DNA of 6,260 nucleotides from an uncultured Lachnospiraceae bacterium (lineage in GTDB: Bacteria > Bacillota > Clostridia > Lachnospirales > Lachnospiraceae), in the NCBI GenBank assembly GCA_947177465.1, contig CAMWUP010000127.1:1-6260 (forward strand). The letters are read 5' to 3'. Positions within the stretch are counted from its first letter, which is position 1, and the number at the start of each line of letters is the position of its first letter. Of the stretch, positions 1-6,260 are shown in pieces. The notes beneath the pieces are model-generated. The model had not been told where the DNA came from. It did no database searches and saw nothing but the letters and a program-made list of their open reading frames with translations. The translations under genes were made by a program, and so were the position numbers.

Positions 1-1167
1 TGAGAGCTTCACGGTTTTTACCGCTTTTACATTGCCTTCTTTGTCTTTTACAAACTCCTTCACCGTAGTCTCATAAATTCTGGGGTCATGCCCAAATACG
101 GCAATTGCTTCCTCCTGACCGTAGTCCGTCTTCAGCACCTTCGGCCATTCGGGCCAGGGATTGTCCTCTGCACGCTTTTCCGGCGCTTTCGGCATCATCT
201 CTATCTGCGTCACGGACTTACAGCCATGACGGATAACAGTTCCCACACAGTCGTTTCCCGTGTCACCGCCGCCGATAATCACCACATTCTTACCCTTTGC
301 ATTGATATAGCTTCCATCCGAAAGCCCGCTGTCCAAAAGGCTTTTGGTATTTGCCTTTAAAAAATCCACCGCAAAATAAATCCCTTTGGCATCCCTTCCC
401 GGGGCATTGATATCCCTTGGATTGGAGGCGCCGCACGCCAGCACTACCCTGTCATATTCCTTCAAAAGCTTCGCCGGTTTGACGTCCCGCCCCACATCCG
501 TGTTCGTGACAAAAATGACGCCCTCTTCCTCCATCACCTTTATCTTCCGCTCCACAATCCGCTTTTCCAGCTTCATATTGGGGATGCCGTACATCAGCAG
601 CCCTCCCGCTCTGTCAAAACGCTCGTACACGGTAACAAAATGACCTCTTTTATTGAGCTGGTCCGCAACAGCAAGCCCTGACGGACCGCTTCCCACTACA
701 GCTACCTTCTTGCCTGTGCGCACCTTGGGCGGCTTTGGCGCCGCATAGCCCTTTTCATAAGCATTTTCAATGATAGCATACTCATTTTCCTTTGTGGTAA
801 CCGGTTCCCCGTTTAAGCCGCAGGTGCATGCCGCCTCGCAGAGAGCCGGACATACTCTGGAAGTAAATTCCGGAAAATTGTTTGTCTTTTTTAATCTCTT
901 GTAAGCCTGCTCCCAGTTGCCGGAATACACCAAATCATTCCATTCCGGCACCAGATTGTGAAGCGGGCAGCCCGAAGTCATGCCACAAAGCGTCATCCCC
1001 GACTGGCAGAACGGCACGCCGCACTCCATGCACCGCGCGCCCTGCTGCATTTGTCTCTGAAGCGGCAGGTGCTCATGAAATTCATCAAAATTTTTAATCC
1101 TCACTTTAGGCTTTACTGCTGTGGCGGTCTCCCTCTCATATTCCATAAAACCTGTTGGCTTTCCCAT
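1..1167 (-). CDS. gltD: Glutamate synthase small (beta) subunit, C-terminus cut off by window edge
   Basis: NAD(P)H-oxidising subunit of glutamate synthase: it passes electrons from NAD(P)H via FAD and [4Fe-4S] clusters to the large subunit in the cytoplasm. My translation from the ATG at 1167 is open for 389 codons to base 1, with no stop or frameshift. The family is usually about 490 residues, so roughly 100 are missing to the left. It begins MGKPTGFME, typical of Gram-positive GltD. The N-terminal Fe-S domain has C46-x2-C49-x4-C54, C67-P, and C106-P-x2-C110-x3-C114. The FAD Rossmann motif is GSGPSG at 159-164, with E182 at the end of the second strand and AGGLLMYGIP at 187-196. The NAD(P)H Rossmann motif is GGGDTGND at 299-306. 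The start is fixed by a GGAGG seven bases upstream and by family agreement. Two bases separate it from gltB, so it is co-transcribed. C61 and C116 are extra cysteines in the Fe-S region. Identity is very secure; NADPH rather than NADH is inferred from the family. Confidence 0.97.
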   Translation of the reverse strand, partial: MGKPTGFMEYERETATAVKPKVRIKNFDEFHEHLPLQRQMQQGARCMECGVPFCQSGMTLCGMTSGCPLHNLVPEWNDLVYSGNWEQAYKRLKKTNNFPEFTSRVCPALCEAACTCGLNGEPVTTKENEYAIIENAYEKGYAAPKPPKVRTGKKVAVVGSGPSGLAVADQLNKRGHFVTVYERFDRAGGLLMYGIPNMKLEKRIVERKIKVMEEEGVIFVTNTDVGRDVKPAKLLKEYDRVVLACGASNPRDINAPGRDAKGIYFAVDFLKANTKSLLDSGLSDGSYINAKGKNVVIIGGGDTGNDCVGTVIRHGCKSVTQIEMMPKAPEKRAEDNPWPEWPKVLKTDYGQEEAIAVFGHDPRIYETTVKEFVKDKEGNVKAVKTVKLS

Positions 1168-1169
1168 GC

Positions 1170-4100
1170 TTACACCTCCCTCGTATTTGCATAAAAGGCT
1201 TCTATCTGCGCCTGTTCCGCACTCAGACCCTTTTCCTCCATCTGTACAATGGTCTTTAGGACTCTCTCATAATCGTGCGGAATGATTTTTTTGAACTTCG
1301 GCAGATAGTCTTTAAAATTCTCCAGTACCAGTTTTCCTTTGTCCGAGTTGGTCAACGCCACATGCTCCTGAATCATTTCCTTTAATTCCTGCACATCATA
1401 TTTGGAAGTAATCTCATAAGAAGACACCATTTCCTTGTTCAGTCTCATATAAAGGTCGTTTTCCTCGTCCAGCACATAGGCGATGCCGCCGCTCATGCCT
1501 GCCGCAAAGTTCTTACCGGTGCGTCCCAATACCACCACGCGCCCGCCGGTCATATATTCGCAGCCGTGGTCGCCCACGCCTTCCACAACCGCCGCCGCGC
1601 CGGAATTGCGCACACAGAAACGCTCTCCTGCAACGCCGTTGATAAATGCCTTGCCGCTGGTCGCACCGTACAGCGCCACATTGCCGACAATAATATTTTC
1701 CTCCGGCTTAAACCTACTGCCGCGGGGCGGATATACCACCAACTTGCCGCCCGAAAGACCTTTTCCGAAGTAGTCGTTGCTGTCGCCCACAAGCTCCAGT
1801 GTCAGTCCCTTGGGAATAAACGCGCCAAAGCTCTGTCCGCCTGCGCCGCTGCAGAGCACACGATAGGTATCCTCCTCCAGCGTATCTCCAAAGCGCTTCG
1901 TTATTTCAGAGCCCAGAATTGTACCGACAGCCCTGTCAGTGTTGGATACATCCACTTCGATGCTTCTTTTCTGACCTGCCTCCATCGCCTTTGCAAGCTG
2001 CTTTAGAAGCACTCTTTCATCGATGGTTTTCTCCAGCGCAAAGTCGTATACCTGCTTCGCATCGAAGGTTACTTTTTCTTTCAGGCTCTCGTATGGATTG
2101 TAGAGAATACTGCTTAGGTCAACAGCCCTGTAACGCTCGCTTAACTCCTCCTTTACCTTCAGCAAATCGGTTCTACCCACCAGCTCATCCACAGTGCGCA
2201 CGCCGAGCTTTGCCATATACTCGCGAAGCTCCTCTGCAATAAACCGCATAAAGTTCATAACATATTCCGGCTTGCCGCGGAAATTTTTTCTAAGCTCCGG
2301 ATTCTGGGTTGCCACGCCGACAGGACAGGTATCCAGATTGCAGACGCGCATCATTACGCAGCCCATGGTAACTAACGGCGCAGTTGCAAAGCCAAACTCC
2401 TCCGCGCCGAGAATTGCCGCTACCGCCACGTCGCGCCCGCTCATCAGCTTGCCGTCCGTCTCAATGCGCACCTTGTTTCTTAGACCGTTCATAATCAACG
2501 TCTGGTGTGTCTCCGCAAGCCCCAGCTCCCACGGAAGTCCGGCATTGTGGATGGAGGTGCGGGGCGCCGCTCCGGTACCGCCGTCATAGCCGGAAACCAG
2601 AATCACCTGTGCGCCCGCCTTTGCCACACCTGCAGCAACCGTGCCGACGCCTGCCTCGGACACCAGCTTCACGGAAATGCGGGCGTCCTTATTGGCATTT
2701 TTCAAATCATAGATAAGCTGCGCCAAATCCTCAATGGAAGAAATGTCATGATGGGGCGGCGGGGAAATCAGTCCTACGCCGGGCGTGGAATGTCTCGTTT
2801 TGGCAATCCACGGATATACCTTGCCGCCGGGCAGATGTCCGCCCTCGCCGGGTTTTGCGCCCTGCGCCATTTTGATTTGAATCTCCTTCGCCGACACAAG
2901 ATAACGGCTGGTTACACCAAAACGCCCGCTCGCCACCTGCTTAATGGCGGAGCAGCGGTCAATACCGTCCGCGCCCACCGTCATGCGCTCCAAATCCTCT
3001 CCGCCCTCGCCGGAGTTGCTCTTGCCATGCAGACGGTTCATGGCGATGGCAAGCGTCTCATGCGCCTCCTTTGAAATGGAACCGTAGGACATTGCGCCCG
3101 TCTTAAACCTCGTGACGATGGAGTCTACGCTCTCTACCTCCGCAAGGGGCACGCCTTTCTTCGGATAAACAAATTCCATCAGCCCACGCAGATTCTTCAC
3201 GGAAGTCTCGTCATTGACCAGTGCGGTATACTGCTTAAACATATCATAGTCTCCCCGCCTTGTAGACTCCTGCAAGAGATGTATGGTCGCCGGATTATAC
3301 AGATGCTCGTCGCCCCCGCTCCTCATTTTGTGATGTCCCGGGCTTTCCAGCGTCAAATCATTTTCAAGACCCAGCGGGTCGAACGCCATGGAATGTCGCT
3401 CATCCACCTGTCTTTCGATATCCTTCATGGTGATGCCTCCGACGCGGCACACTGTATTGGTAAAGTATTTATTGACAATTTCCTTGTCGATACCGATGGC
3501 TTCAAAAATCTGAGAGCCCTGATAGGATTGGATGGTGCTGATTCCCATCTTGGAAGCTATTTTTACAATGCCGTGCAGCACAGCATTGTTGTAATCGTCT
3601 ACCGCCGCATAATAGTCCTTATCCAGCATATGATTGTCAATCAGCTCCTTGATGGATTCCTGTGCCAGATAAGGGTTGATGGCACAGGCGCCGTATCCCA
3701 AAAGCGTTGCAAAGTGGTGCACCTCCCTTGGCTCTCCCGACTCTAAAATCAGCGCCAGACGGGTTCTTTTTTTCGTGCGCACCAGATACTGGTTTAAGGC
3801 GGATACCGCTAACAAGGACGGAATGGCAACATGGTTTTCATCCACCCCCCTGTCGGACAAAATCAGCACATTGGAGCCGTCCCGATAAGCCCTGTCAACC
3901 TCCACAAAGAGACGGTCTATCGCCTTTTCCAGACTGGTATTTTTATAGTAAAGAATGGGAATCTCCTCCACTTGAAAGCCTTCCGCTTTCATACTCTTTA
4001 TCTTCATCAAATCCGTATTGGTCAGAATCGGGTTATTGACCTTGAGCACGTTGCAGTTTTCCGGAATTTCCTCCAGCACATTGCCCTCTCTGCCCACGTA

Positions 4101-5720
4101 AACCGTGGTGGATGTCACCACCTCTTCCCTGATGGCGTCTATAGGCGGATTTGTCACCTGCGCAAAAAGCTGCTTGAAATAGTGGAACAGCGGATATGCA
4201 CTTTTGCTTAAAACCGGCAGCGGCGTGTCCACACCCATCGCGGCAATGGCTTCGCTGCCGTTCTGCGCCATGGGCAGTATGCTCTGTTTCAAATCGTCAT
4301 AGGTGTAGCCGAATGCTTTCTGCATCCGTTCCCTTTCCTCGTCAGAAAATTCCGGCACCCGCTTGTTTGGAATTTTCAAATCCGCCAACGTAACCAGATT
4401 GCTGTCAAGCCACTCGCCGTAAGGCTGTCTTTTTGCATATTTCTCCTTCAGCTCTTCGTCGTCAATCACGCGTCCCTGTACTGTATCCACCAGCAAAAGC
4501 TTTCCCGGGCGCAGCCTTTCCTTTAACACAATTTTGGATGGTGCAATGTCCAACACGCCTACCTCCGAAGAAAGAATCAACTGGTCGTCATCCGTAATCA
4601 GATAGCGGGACGGACGCAGCCCGTTCCGGTCAAGCACCGCTCCCATAATATCCCCGTCAGAAAAAAGAATAGAAGCGGGACCATCCCAAGGCTCCATCAT
4701 AGTTGCATAATACTGATAAAAATCCTTTTTGGTCTTGGACATGGTTTTGTTGTTCGCCCACGGCTCCGGAATGGTAATCATCACCGCAAGCGGAAGCTCC
4801 ATACCGCTCATCACCAGAAATTCCAGTGTATTATCCAGCATGGCAGAGTCTGAACCGGTCTTGTTGATGGCAGGCAGCACCTTGTGAAACTGTCCGCGCA
4901 GATGCACCGACTCCATGTTTTCCTCACGTGCCAGCATTTTGTCAGCATTGCCGCGAATCGTGTTGATTTCTCCATTATGTACGATAAACCGGTTCGGATG
5001 CGCCCGCTCCCAGCTCGGATTGGTGTTGGTCGAAAAACGGGAATGAACAATCGCGATTGCCGATTCATAATCCTTACTCTGCAAATCTGCAAAAAAAGTG
5101 CGGAGCTGTCCCACCAGGAACATGCCCTTGTACACTATGGTCCTGCCGGAAAGAGATACTACATAGGTATCGTCCGTGGACTGCTCGAACAGCCTCCTCA
5201 CAATATAAAGCCTTCTGTCAAAAGCGAGCCCTTTCTCCACATCAGCCGGCTTCTTGATAAAAGCCTGCATAATGCAGGGCATACATTCCACCGCCTTGTG
5301 CCCCAGCACGTTTGGATAGGTTTCTACCTCCCTCCAGCCGAGGAATGTGAGTCCTTCCTTCTCCACAATAATTTCAAACATCTTTTTTGCCTGATTTCTT
5401 CGAAGCTCCTCCTGCGGGAAAAAGAACATACCGACGCCGTACTCTCTCTCCCCGCCAAGCGAAATGCCCAGAGGCTTTGTCACACGCACAAAAAAGCTGT
5501 GGGGAATCTGTGTCAGGATGCCGACGCCGTCTCCGGTCTTGCCTTCTGCGTCCTTTCCTGCTCTGTGCTCTAAATTTTCCACGATGCGGAGTGCATTTTC
5601 TACCGTCTCATGGCTTTTCTTTCCTTTGATATTGACACATGCACCGATACCACAGTTGTCATGTTCAAATTCAGGCCGGTAAAGCGGCGCTTGGGGAAGT
5701 TTATTTTTTACATCAAACAT
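1170..5720 (-). CDS. gltB: Glutamate synthase (NADPH-type) large (alpha) subunit
   Basis: Complete 1516-residue GOGAT large subunit, the usual family length. It makes glutamate from glutamine and 2-oxoglutarate with electrons from GltD. The class II glutamine amidotransferase domain covers about 23-430. C23 in NCGIG is the expected nucleophile, exposed when a 22-residue propeptide is removed. Further glutaminase motifs are HSRFSTN at 226-232, HNGEIN at 248-253 and GSDS at 289-292. A central domain (about 480-790) links to the FMN/synthase domain (about 850-1215), with GAMSYGSIS at 875-883, GAKPGEGG at 954-961 and GGTGAAP at 1047-1053. The [3Fe-4S] ligands are C1121-x5-C1127-x4-C1132. The C-terminal GXGXG beta-helix covers about 1260-1420. 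The start is chosen because it has an AAAGGAG site, leaves the correct short propeptide, and the next in-frame Met is at 98, past the catalytic Cys. All key residues are present, so it should be functional. Some Gram-positive bacteria call this subunit gltA. Confidence 0.98.
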   Translation of the reverse strand: MFDVKNKLPQAPLYRPEFEHDNCGIGACVNIKGKKSHETVENALRIVENLEHRAGKDAEGKTGDGVGILTQIPHSFFVRVTKPLGISLGGEREYGVGMFFFPQEELRRNQAKKMFEIIVEKEGLTFLGWREVETYPNVLGHKAVECMPCIMQAFIKKPADVEKGLAFDRRLYIVRRLFEQSTDDTYVVSLSGRTIVYKGMFLVGQLRTFFADLQSKDYESAIAIVHSRFSTNTNPSWERAHPNRFIVHNGEINTIRGNADKMLAREENMESVHLRGQFHKVLPAINKTGSDSAMLDNTLEFLVMSGMELPLAVMITIPEPWANNKTMSKTKKDFYQYYATMMEPWDGPASILFSDGDIMGAVLDRNGLRPSRYLITDDDQLILSSEVGVLDIAPSKIVLKERLRPGKLLLVDTVQGRVIDDEELKEKYAKRQPYGEWLDSNLVTLADLKIPNKRVPEFSDEERERMQKAFGYTYDDLKQSILPMAQNGSEAIAAMGVDTPLPVLSKSAYPLFHYFKQLFAQVTNPPIDAIREEVVTSTTVYVGREGNVLEEIPENCNVLKVNNPILTNTDLMKIKSMKAEGFQVEEIPILYYKNTSLEKAIDRLFVEVDRAYRDGSNVLILSDRGVDENHVAIPSLLAVSALNQYLVRTKKRTRLALILESGEPREVHHFATLLGYGACAINPYLAQESIKELIDNHMLDKDYYAAVDDYNNAVLHGIVKIASKMGISTIQSYQGSQIFEAIGIDKEIVNKYFTNTVCRVGGITMKDIERQVDERHSMAFDPLGLENDLTLESPGHHKMRSGGDEHLYNPATIHLLQESTRRGDYDMFKQYTALVNDETSVKNLRGLMEFVYPKKGVPLAEVESVDSIVTRFKTGAMSYGSISKEAHETLAIAMNRLHGKSNSGEGGEDLERMTVGADGIDRCSAIKQVASGRFGVTSRYLVSAKEIQIKMAQGAKPGEGGHLPGGKVYPWIAKTRHSTPGVGLISPPPHHDISSIEDLAQLIYDLKNANKDARISVKLVSEAGVGTVAAGVAKAGAQVILVSGYDGGTGAAPRTSIHNAGLPWELGLAETHQTLIMNGLRNKVRIETDGKLMSGRDVAVAAILGAEEFGFATAPLVTMGCVMMRVCNLDTCPVGVATQNPELRKNFRGKPEYVMNFMRFIAEELREYMAKLGVRTVDELVGRTDLLKVKEELSERYRAVDLSSILYNPYESLKEKVTFDAKQVYDFALEKTIDERVLLKQLAKAMEAGQKRSIEVDVSNTDRAVGTILGSEITKRFGDTLEEDTYRVLCSGAGGQSFGAFIPKGLTLELVGDSNDYFGKGLSGGKLVVYPPRGSRFKPEENIIVGNVALYGATSGKAFINGVAGERFCVRNSGAAAVVEGVGDHGCEYMTGGRVVVLGRTGKNFAAGMSGGIAYVLDEENDLYMRLNKEMVSSYEITSKYDVQELKEMIQEHVALTNSDKGKLVLENFKDYLPKFKKIIPHDYERVLKTIVQMEEKGLSAEQAQIEAFYANTREV
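1173..1180 (-). promoter_or_regulatory. gltD ribosome binding site inside the end of gltB
   Basis: The minus strand reads GGGAGGTG TAA GC ATG. The GGAGG core is seven bases from the gltD start and overlaps the last two sense codons of gltB (GAG GTG), with the gltB TAA between the site and the start. A ribosome ending gltB sits on this site, so translational coupling of the two subunits is likely. The coupling is inferred from spacing. Confidence 0.85.
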
Positions 5721-5725
5721 GGGGG

Positions 5726-5733
5726 CTCCTTTC
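5726..5733 (-). promoter_or_regulatory. gltB ribosome binding site
   Basis: The minus strand reads GAAAGGAG, then five C residues, then ATG. The core is strong and the spacing slightly short. The octamer AAAGGAGC here is repeated exactly in the 5' arm of the upstream terminator hairpin, at 5785-5792, so the terminator's 3' arm (UUCCUUU) could also pair with this site. Confidence 0.85.
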
Positions 5734-5734
5734 T

Positions 5735-5748
5735 TTTACTGCCGTAAA
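5735..5748 (-). other. Small hairpin between the terminator U-tract and the gltB ribosome binding site
   Basis: The minus strand reads TTTAC GGCA GTAAA, a 5-bp stem with a four-base loop lying directly downstream of the terminator U-tract and two bases before the GAAAGGAG ribosome binding site. It is A/T-rich and weak. It could be chance or a minor leader structure, and no function is assigned. Confidence 0.3.
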
Positions 5749-5751
5749 TAC

Positions 5752-5799
5752 AAAAAAAGTCGCAAAGGAACCCTTAGCAGGTACGCTCCTTTGCGACTT
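5752..5799 (-). terminator. Intrinsic terminator in the gltB leader, probable attenuator
   Basis: A perfect 13-bp inverted repeat (5757-5769 with 5787-5799) has a 17-base loop. Read on the minus strand, the hairpin runs straight into a run of seven T (5758-5752), the first two of which are within the stem. There is no T-run on the plus-strand side, so it acts only in the direction of gltB. It lies between the best promoter and gltB, and only about 30 bases separate the T-run from the gltB start. Messages reaching gltB must therefore read through it. It may also end transcripts from the CPBP gene upstream, which has no other terminator. The structure is seen directly; the attenuator role is inferred. 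Confidence 0.85.
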
Positions 5800-5808
5800 G
5801 TCTCGTTT

Positions 5809-5837
5809 ACTATACACCATGTTGGATTAGCTGTAAA
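5809..5837 (-). promoter_or_regulatory. Sigma-70-type promoter for gltBD
   Basis: On the minus strand a -35 box TTTACA (5837-5832) and a -10 box TATAGT (5814-5809) are separated by 17 bases. Each box differs from consensus at one position and the spacing is ideal. The expected start is at about 5801-5803, only two to four bases before the terminator hairpin. This would put the hairpin at the extreme 5' end of the gltBD transcript. No mapping data are available, so the start point is a prediction. Confidence 0.75.
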
Positions 5838-5854
5838 GACTTTTTTTATCTCAA
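5826..5854 (-). promoter_or_regulatory. Possible second, weaker upstream promoter
   Basis: On the minus strand TTGAGA (5854-5849) and GCTAAT (5831-5826) are separated by 17 bases. The -35 box is one base off consensus but the -10 box is poor. It overlaps the stronger promoter and would start near 5820, adding about 20 bases of leader before the hairpin. In A/T-rich DNA such matches occur by chance, so support is weak. Confidence 0.25.
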
Positions 5855-5855
5855 C

Positions 5856-5903
5856 TTGTCAGATAATTTGATTTTTTTAATTTTTAAATGTTATTGTCAG
5901 ATA
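5856..5903. repeat. Two copies of TTGTCAGATA upstream of the gltB promoter
   Basis: The 10-base sequence TTGTCAGATA occurs at 5856-5865 and 5894-5903, 38 bases apart (TATCTGACAA on the minus strand). Both copies lie between the end of the CPBP gene and the gltB promoter. This is where an activator could bind, but the spacing is not a whole number of helical turns and I do not recognise the site as that of any regulator. Confidence 0.4.
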
Positions 5904-5906
5904 TTA

Positions 5907-6260
5907 TTACATTCCTTCTTCTGTTTCTGCTGCCAATTTGACGGCTGCGTTTCTCATTCTGAAGCACATATACAGCCCTGCCGCTCCAACAAGCAGGAAT
6001 ACAATGCTCACCCACCAGTTTGCGAGCAGCAAACCGAAAGCGCCCGTCATGGTAAGCAGATAGGCCGCCACATTGCTCAGGATATGCGCCGCTACAGGCA
6101 CATAAAAATGTCCAAAGCTCTCATACAGCCATGCAATCACACAGCCTAACAGAAATGCATAGCTTCCCTGCACGATATTGGAATGATAAATGCCGAAGCA
6201 CAATGCAGAGACAAGAATCGCTATCGGATATTTCTGATTTTTCTTCAGGCGGTTATACAC
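5907..6260 (-). CDS. CPBP/Abi-family intramembrane protease-like protein, N-terminus beyond window
   Basis: The visible C-terminal 117 residues of a membrane protein are open to the right edge, so the true start lies outside; the GTG at 6260 is probably an internal valine. Two of the three conserved CPBP motifs are present: F22-x3-H26 (FGIYH) and H59-x3-N63 (HILSN), numbered from the first visible residue. The first motif (EExxxR) normally lies just before a YNRLKK-like segment, which here is the first thing visible, so it should be immediately off-window. Hydrophobic stretches at about 12-25, 34-46, 53-71 and 82-100 look membrane-spanning, and the end is a charged cytoplasmic-type tail. Family members include Rce1-type proteases and bacteriocin-immunity proteins; the substrate here is unknown. 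It lies upstream of gltB on the same strand, 186 bases away and behind a terminator, so a functional link to glutamate synthesis is not indicated. Confidence 0.85.
   Translation of the reverse strand: MYNRLKKNQKYPIAILVSALCFGIYHSNIVQGSYAFLLGCVIAWLYESFGHFYVPVAAHILSNVAAYLLTMTGAFGLLLANWWVSIVFLLVGAAGLYMCFRMRNAAVKLAAETEEGM

Noticed and set aside
4884..5573. Plus-strand open frame of 229 codons opposite the start of gltB.
   Set aside because: It lies entirely antisense to the conserved amidotransferase domain of gltB, resembles no family I know, and is explained by the base composition of the opposite strand. The same applies to the other plus-strand frames opposite gltB and gltD.
5757..5799. The hairpin as a bidirectional terminator or a mobile-element end.
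   Set aside because: Only the minus-strand direction has a T-run, and there is no target-site duplication, transposase or second inverted repeat copy in the window.
5713..5820. A 35-codon minus-strand reading frame (ATG GTG TAT AGT ...) spanning the gltB leader and overlapping the gltB start, a possible leader peptide.
   Set aside because: It has no ribosome binding site, its ATG lies inside the spacer of the best promoter and would not be transcribed from it, and it has no run of Gln or Glu codons as expected for an attenuation peptide.
5721..5906. A metabolite riboswitch or T-box controlling gltB.
   Set aside because: No T-box motif is visible, and the predicted leader of about 80 bases is mostly one simple hairpin, with no multi-helix junction that I recognise as a known glutamine, glycine or other riboswitch.
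5856..6149. Plus-strand open frame of 97 codons opposite the CPBP gene.
   Set aside because: It is antisense to a gene with clear CPBP motifs, has no plausible ribosome binding site or family resemblance, and looks like a shadow frame.

Overview
This is an ordinary chromosomal segment, most likely from an anaerobic Firmicute of the Clostridia (Lachnospiraceae-like). The assignment rests on the Bacillus/Clostridium-type glutamate synthase (GltD starting MGKPTGFME), strong AGGAG-type ribosome binding sites, A/T-rich intergenic DNA and a CPBP-family membrane protein. It was made from protein character alone, without a database search, so the genus is open.

All supported genes lie on the minus strand, so the window reads right to left. 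From 6260 to 5907 is the C-terminal part of a multi-pass CPBP/Abi-family membrane protein. From 5906 to 5721 is a 186-base intergenic region holding a good sigma-70-type promoter, a strong intrinsic terminator and the gltB ribosome binding site. From 5720 to 1170 is gltB, a complete glutamate synthase large subunit of 1516 residues. From 1167 to the left edge is gltD, the small subunit, intact for 389 codons and cut off by the window before its stop.

GltB and GltD work together as NADPH-type glutamate synthase (GOGAT). GltD takes electrons from NAD(P)H through FAD and passes them through Fe-S clusters to the FMN of GltB. GltB hydrolyses glutamine, channels the ammonia and reductively aminates 2-oxoglutarate. 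With glutamine synthetase, not in this window, this is the main high-affinity route of ammonium assimilation. The two genes are 2 bases apart, and the gltD ribosome binding site lies inside the last codons of gltB, so they are almost certainly co-transcribed and probably translationally coupled.

The most interesting part is the gltB leader. The best promoter places its start point only a few bases before a 13-bp perfect hairpin followed by a U-tract, and there is no room for another promoter between that terminator and gltB. Transcripts reaching gltB must therefore read through the terminator, which suggests transcription attenuation. A small alternative hairpin with the hexaloop AAAGGA (A at position 1, G at position 4) overlaps the terminator's 5' arm, which resembles targets of ANTAR-type antiterminators. 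This last point is a hypothesis. No novel multi-gene system is visible, and no plus-strand gene is supported.
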